From Bacteroidales bacterium (GTDB lineage: Bacteria > Bacteroidota > Bacteroidia > Bacteroidales > VadinHA17): 7,009 nt of DNA. Where the stretch lies: NCBI GenBank assembly GCA_015486475.1, contig WFRO01000420.1, positions 1-7,009 of the forward strand. The letters are read 5' to 3'. Positions 4,737 through 7,009 of this stretch are shown here, piece by piece. The notes under the pieces are model-generated. The model was not told the DNA's origin. It worked only from the letters and a program-made list of their open reading frames with translations, and made no database searches. A program made the position numbers and the translations under genes. Numbering within the stretch: the stretch's first letter is position 1; each line of letters begins with the position of its first letter.

Positions 4737-7009
4737 ATGAAAAGAGGAGTTTTAGGCAGACTGGCATTACTTCTTGGCGCTGTTTTTTTGTCAGGAACGT
4801 TATTTGCCCAGCAGGTTACTGTAAAAGGTAAAGTTACAGATGCTGCAGATGGCTCTCCCATTCCCGGTGCGAACATCGCCGTTAAGGGGAAAGCCGCAGG
4901 TACGATCTCAGATCCCAACGGAAACTATTCACTTTCCGTGAACAGGGGTGATACCCTTGTTTTTATGTTTGTAGGCTACACTACCAAAGAAGTAGTGGTA
5001 CAGGACCAGACCGTGATCAATGTTGCCTTGCACTTCAGTGAGGTCTCGCTGAAAGAGGTGGTCGCTATCGGATACGGAACCGTCAAAAAGGAGGATGCTA
5101 CCGGATCGGTGGCTGCCGTGACCTCTGAAGATTTCAACCGCGGGGCCATTACATCTCCGCAGGATCTCGTCTCCGGGAAGATCGCCGGCGTCCAGATCAC
5201 CAATGCAGGAGGTGCGCCGGGGGCAGGAGCGATGATCCGTATCCGCGGAGGATCCTCTCTTTCGGCCAGTAACGATCCGCTGATCGTGATCGATGGCGTA
5301 CCGGTGGACAACGAAGGGGTCGCCGGCATGCGTAACCCGCTGAACACGATCAATCCGGAGGACATTGAAACCTTCACGGTATTAAAAGATGCTTCCGCAA
5401 CAGCGATCTACGGTTCAAGGGCTTCCAATGGGGTGATCATCATTACCACCAAAAAGGGAAAAGAAGGCCAGCCTTTCTCACTGACTTATAATGGAAAGGT
5501 TTCCTGGGCCACCCGCTCTGGGCAGATAAGCGTACTCTCCACCGATCAGTTCAGGAATATCATTCAGGACCGCTACGCTGACAACCCCAATGCCATCAAC
5601 TTAATGGGAACGGAAAGCACCGACTGGCAGGATGTCATTTTCAAAACCGCTTTTACCCAGGATCACGACCTGAGCTTTACGGGAGGGATAAAAAAGCTCC
5701 CTTACCGTTTCTCTTTAGGTTATACCAACCAGGACGGGATCCTGAGAACCTCAGGGCTGAACCGCACCACAGGGGCCCTGAACCTGAGCCCCTCCTTTTT
5801 TCATGGCGACCTGAAGGTCATCATGAACGTAAAAGGCATGATCATCAACAACCAGTTCGCCGACTGGGGGGCCATCGGATCGGCGGTCAGCTTTGACCCC
5901 ACACAGCCTGTTTATGATGCAAACAGTCCCTATGGAGGCTATTTCACCTGGGTACAACCCAACGGAGATCCGATCACCATAGCTCCTGCCAACCCCCTGG
6001 CCCTGCTGAACATGCAGGATAACCATTCAAAGGTTTCCAGAAGCCTTGGGAACCTGCAGCTGAATTACCGCCTGCCATTTCTCCGCGACCTGACCGCCAA
6101 GCTGAACCTGGGGTATGATGTCTCGAAAAGTGACGGCAATAATTTAATCCCGGAAAACGCTTCCTGGACCTATGACCCCATCAACGGCGGCGGCAGGAAG
6201 ACTCACTACACACAGAATAAGCGGAACAGTCTGCTGGACTTCTATTTCAACTATGTCAAGGATCTCTCGTCCATCTCCAGTCATCTGGATATCACAGCAG
6301 GATACTCCTGGCAGCATTACTGGAGAAAAGGCACGAACTATTCAACGAATTATGCCGGATCAAAGATCTTCAACGACTCCAGATATGCAACGGAAAATTA
6401 CCTTATCAGCTTCTTCGGCCGGTTGAACTATATCTTTAAAGACCGCTATATGCTCACCTTTACGCTGAGGGATGACGGCTCTTCCCGTTTTGCTCCTGAA
6501 AACAGGTGGGGTTTGTTCCCCTCTGTCGCACTGGCCTGGGATATCGCCAAAGAGAACTTCATCAAAGGGGATGTGCTTAACACCCTCAAGCTGCGCCTGG
6601 GTTACGGGATCACGGGACAGCAGGACATCGGAGGAGATTATCCCTACCTGCCACGTTACACATACAGTCTGGACAATGCCCAGTATCAGTTTGGCAACAC
6701 CTTTATCACCACCCTCCGTCCGGAAGGTTATGACGAGAACCTGAAATGGGAACAGACCACTACCTATAACGTTGGTCTCGACTACGGATTCCTTAACAAC
6801 AGGATCTCCGGCAGTCTCGATGCCTATTACAGAAAAACCACGGACCTGCTGAACTTTATCCCTGTACCGGCAGGCACCAACCTTACCAACCAGATACTTA
6901 CGAATGTGGGGGACCTGTATAACAAAGGTATCGAATTCGGGATCAACGGGACAGCGATCTCAAAGAAAGATATGAAATGGGATATCGGATTTAACGTCAC
7001 CTATAATAA
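4737..7009 (+). CDS. SusC/RagA-type TonB-linked outer-membrane receptor, 3' end beyond window
   Basis: 757 codons are visible without a stop; full-length SusC proteins are about 950-1100 residues, so the C-terminal barrel end is missing. A signal peptide covers residues 1-24, with cleavage expected after Ala24 (SGTLFA|QQ). A CarboxypepD_reg-like domain follows (about 27-100, from VTVKGKVTD through PIPGANIAVKG and FVGY). Next is the SusC-specific TonB-box region EVVAIGYGTVKKEDATG (107-123). The plug domain (about 124-240) has GKIAGVQITNAGG, MIRIRGG, PLIVIDGVPVD, INPEDIETFTVLKDASATAIYGSRASNGVIIITTKKG. The beta-barrel follows, with LRDDGSSRFAPENRWGLFPS and LKLRLGYGITGQQ as recognisable SusC barrel segments. 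No STN (sigma/anti-sigma signalling) domain is present, so control is more likely through the adjacent LacI regulator than an ECF pair. It should import oligosaccharides or another nutrient across the outer membrane using TonB energy, with a SusD lipoprotein expected just downstream. The substrate cannot be deduced. Confidence 0.96.
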   Translation, partial: MKRGVLGRLALLLGAVFLSGTLFAQQVTVKGKVTDAADGSPIPGANIAVKGKAAGTISDPNGNYSLSVNRGDTLVFMFVGYTTKEVVVQDQTVINVALHFSEVSLKEVVAIGYGTVKKEDATGSVAAVTSEDFNRGAITSPQDLVSGKIAGVQITNAGGAPGAGAMIRIRGGSSLSASNDPLIVIDGVPVDNEGVAGMRNPLNTINPEDIETFTVLKDASATAIYGSRASNGVIIITTKKGKEGQPFSLTYNGKVSWATRSGQISVLSTDQFRNIIQDRYADNPNAINLMGTESTDWQDVIFKTAFTQDHDLSFTGGIKKLPYRFSLGYTNQDGILRTSGLNRTTGALNLSPSFFHGDLKVIMNVKGMIINNQFADWGAIGSAVSFDPTQPVYDANSPYGGYFTWVQPNGDPITIAPANPLALLNMQDNHSKVSRSLGNLQLNYRLPFLRDLTAKLNLGYDVSKSDGNNLIPENASWTYDPINGGGRKTHYTQNKRNSLLDFYFNYVKDLSSISSHLDITAGYSWQHYWRKGTNYSTNYAGSKIFNDSRYATENYLISFFGRLNYIFKDRYMLTFTLRDDGSSRFAPENRWGLFPSVALAWDIAKENFIKGDVLNTLKLRLGYGITGQQDIGGDYPYLPRYTYSLDNAQYQFGNTFITTLRPEGYDENLKWEQTTTYNVGLDYGFLNNRISGSLDAYYRKTTDLLNFIPVPAGTNLTNQILTNVGDLYNKGIEFGINGTAISKKDMKWDIGFNVTYN

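Noticed and set aside
4976..5377. 133-codon minus-strand open frame
   Set aside because: It lies wholly opposite the plug-domain coding part of the SusC-like gene, has low-complexity Ser/Thr/Pro composition and no family likeness.

Overview
The window looks like a chromosomal piece of a Bacteroidota bacterium, most likely from the Bacteroidales or a nearby order; I cannot name a genus. The evidence is a SusC-type TonB-dependent outer-membrane receptor, several TAnnTTTG promoter -7 elements (the Bacteroidota sigma consensus), A-rich leaders with little Shine-Dalgarno signal, a DUF2797 protein tail and a Bacteroidales-style small ribbon-helix-helix (RHH) protein. Coding density is high and no stretch over 300 bases lacks a gene. 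I see no mobile element, CRISPR array or rRNA.

Left part, 1-1740: the last 56 codons of a DUF2797 protein are followed after 19 bases by a 474-residue ORF. This ORF joins a complete six-helix rhomboid protease to a complete beta-phosphoglucomutase-type HAD enzyme in one reading frame. A strong hairpin terminator that works in both directions follows, then tRNA-Asn(GTT) on the minus strand.

Middle part, 1740-3134: the tRNA and a PfkB/adenosine-kinase-like sugar kinase are divergently transcribed from overlapping promoters. The kinase converges, with a 3-base gap, on a small RHH protein gene. A perfect inverted repeat overlaps the predicted -7 element of that gene, which suggests autoregulation.

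Right part, 3135-7009: a LacI-family regulator and a small cupin protein form a two-gene minus-strand operon with an ATGA stop/start overlap. Divergent from it is a SusC-like receptor that runs off the window end. The 211-base region between them holds a perfect CpG-centred LacI-type operator, GCAAACGTTTGC. This reads as the start of a glycan uptake locus: the regulator senses a sugar or metabolite and controls the receptor, and probably itself. A susD partner and glycoside hydrolases would be expected beyond position 7009. The HAD domain on the left belongs to a type often associated with GH65 disaccharide phosphorylases, so an alpha-glucoside theme is possible but unproven.

The most unusual item is the rhomboid/beta-phosphoglucomutase fusion. 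The most interesting regulatory structures are the RHH operator and the LacI operator region.
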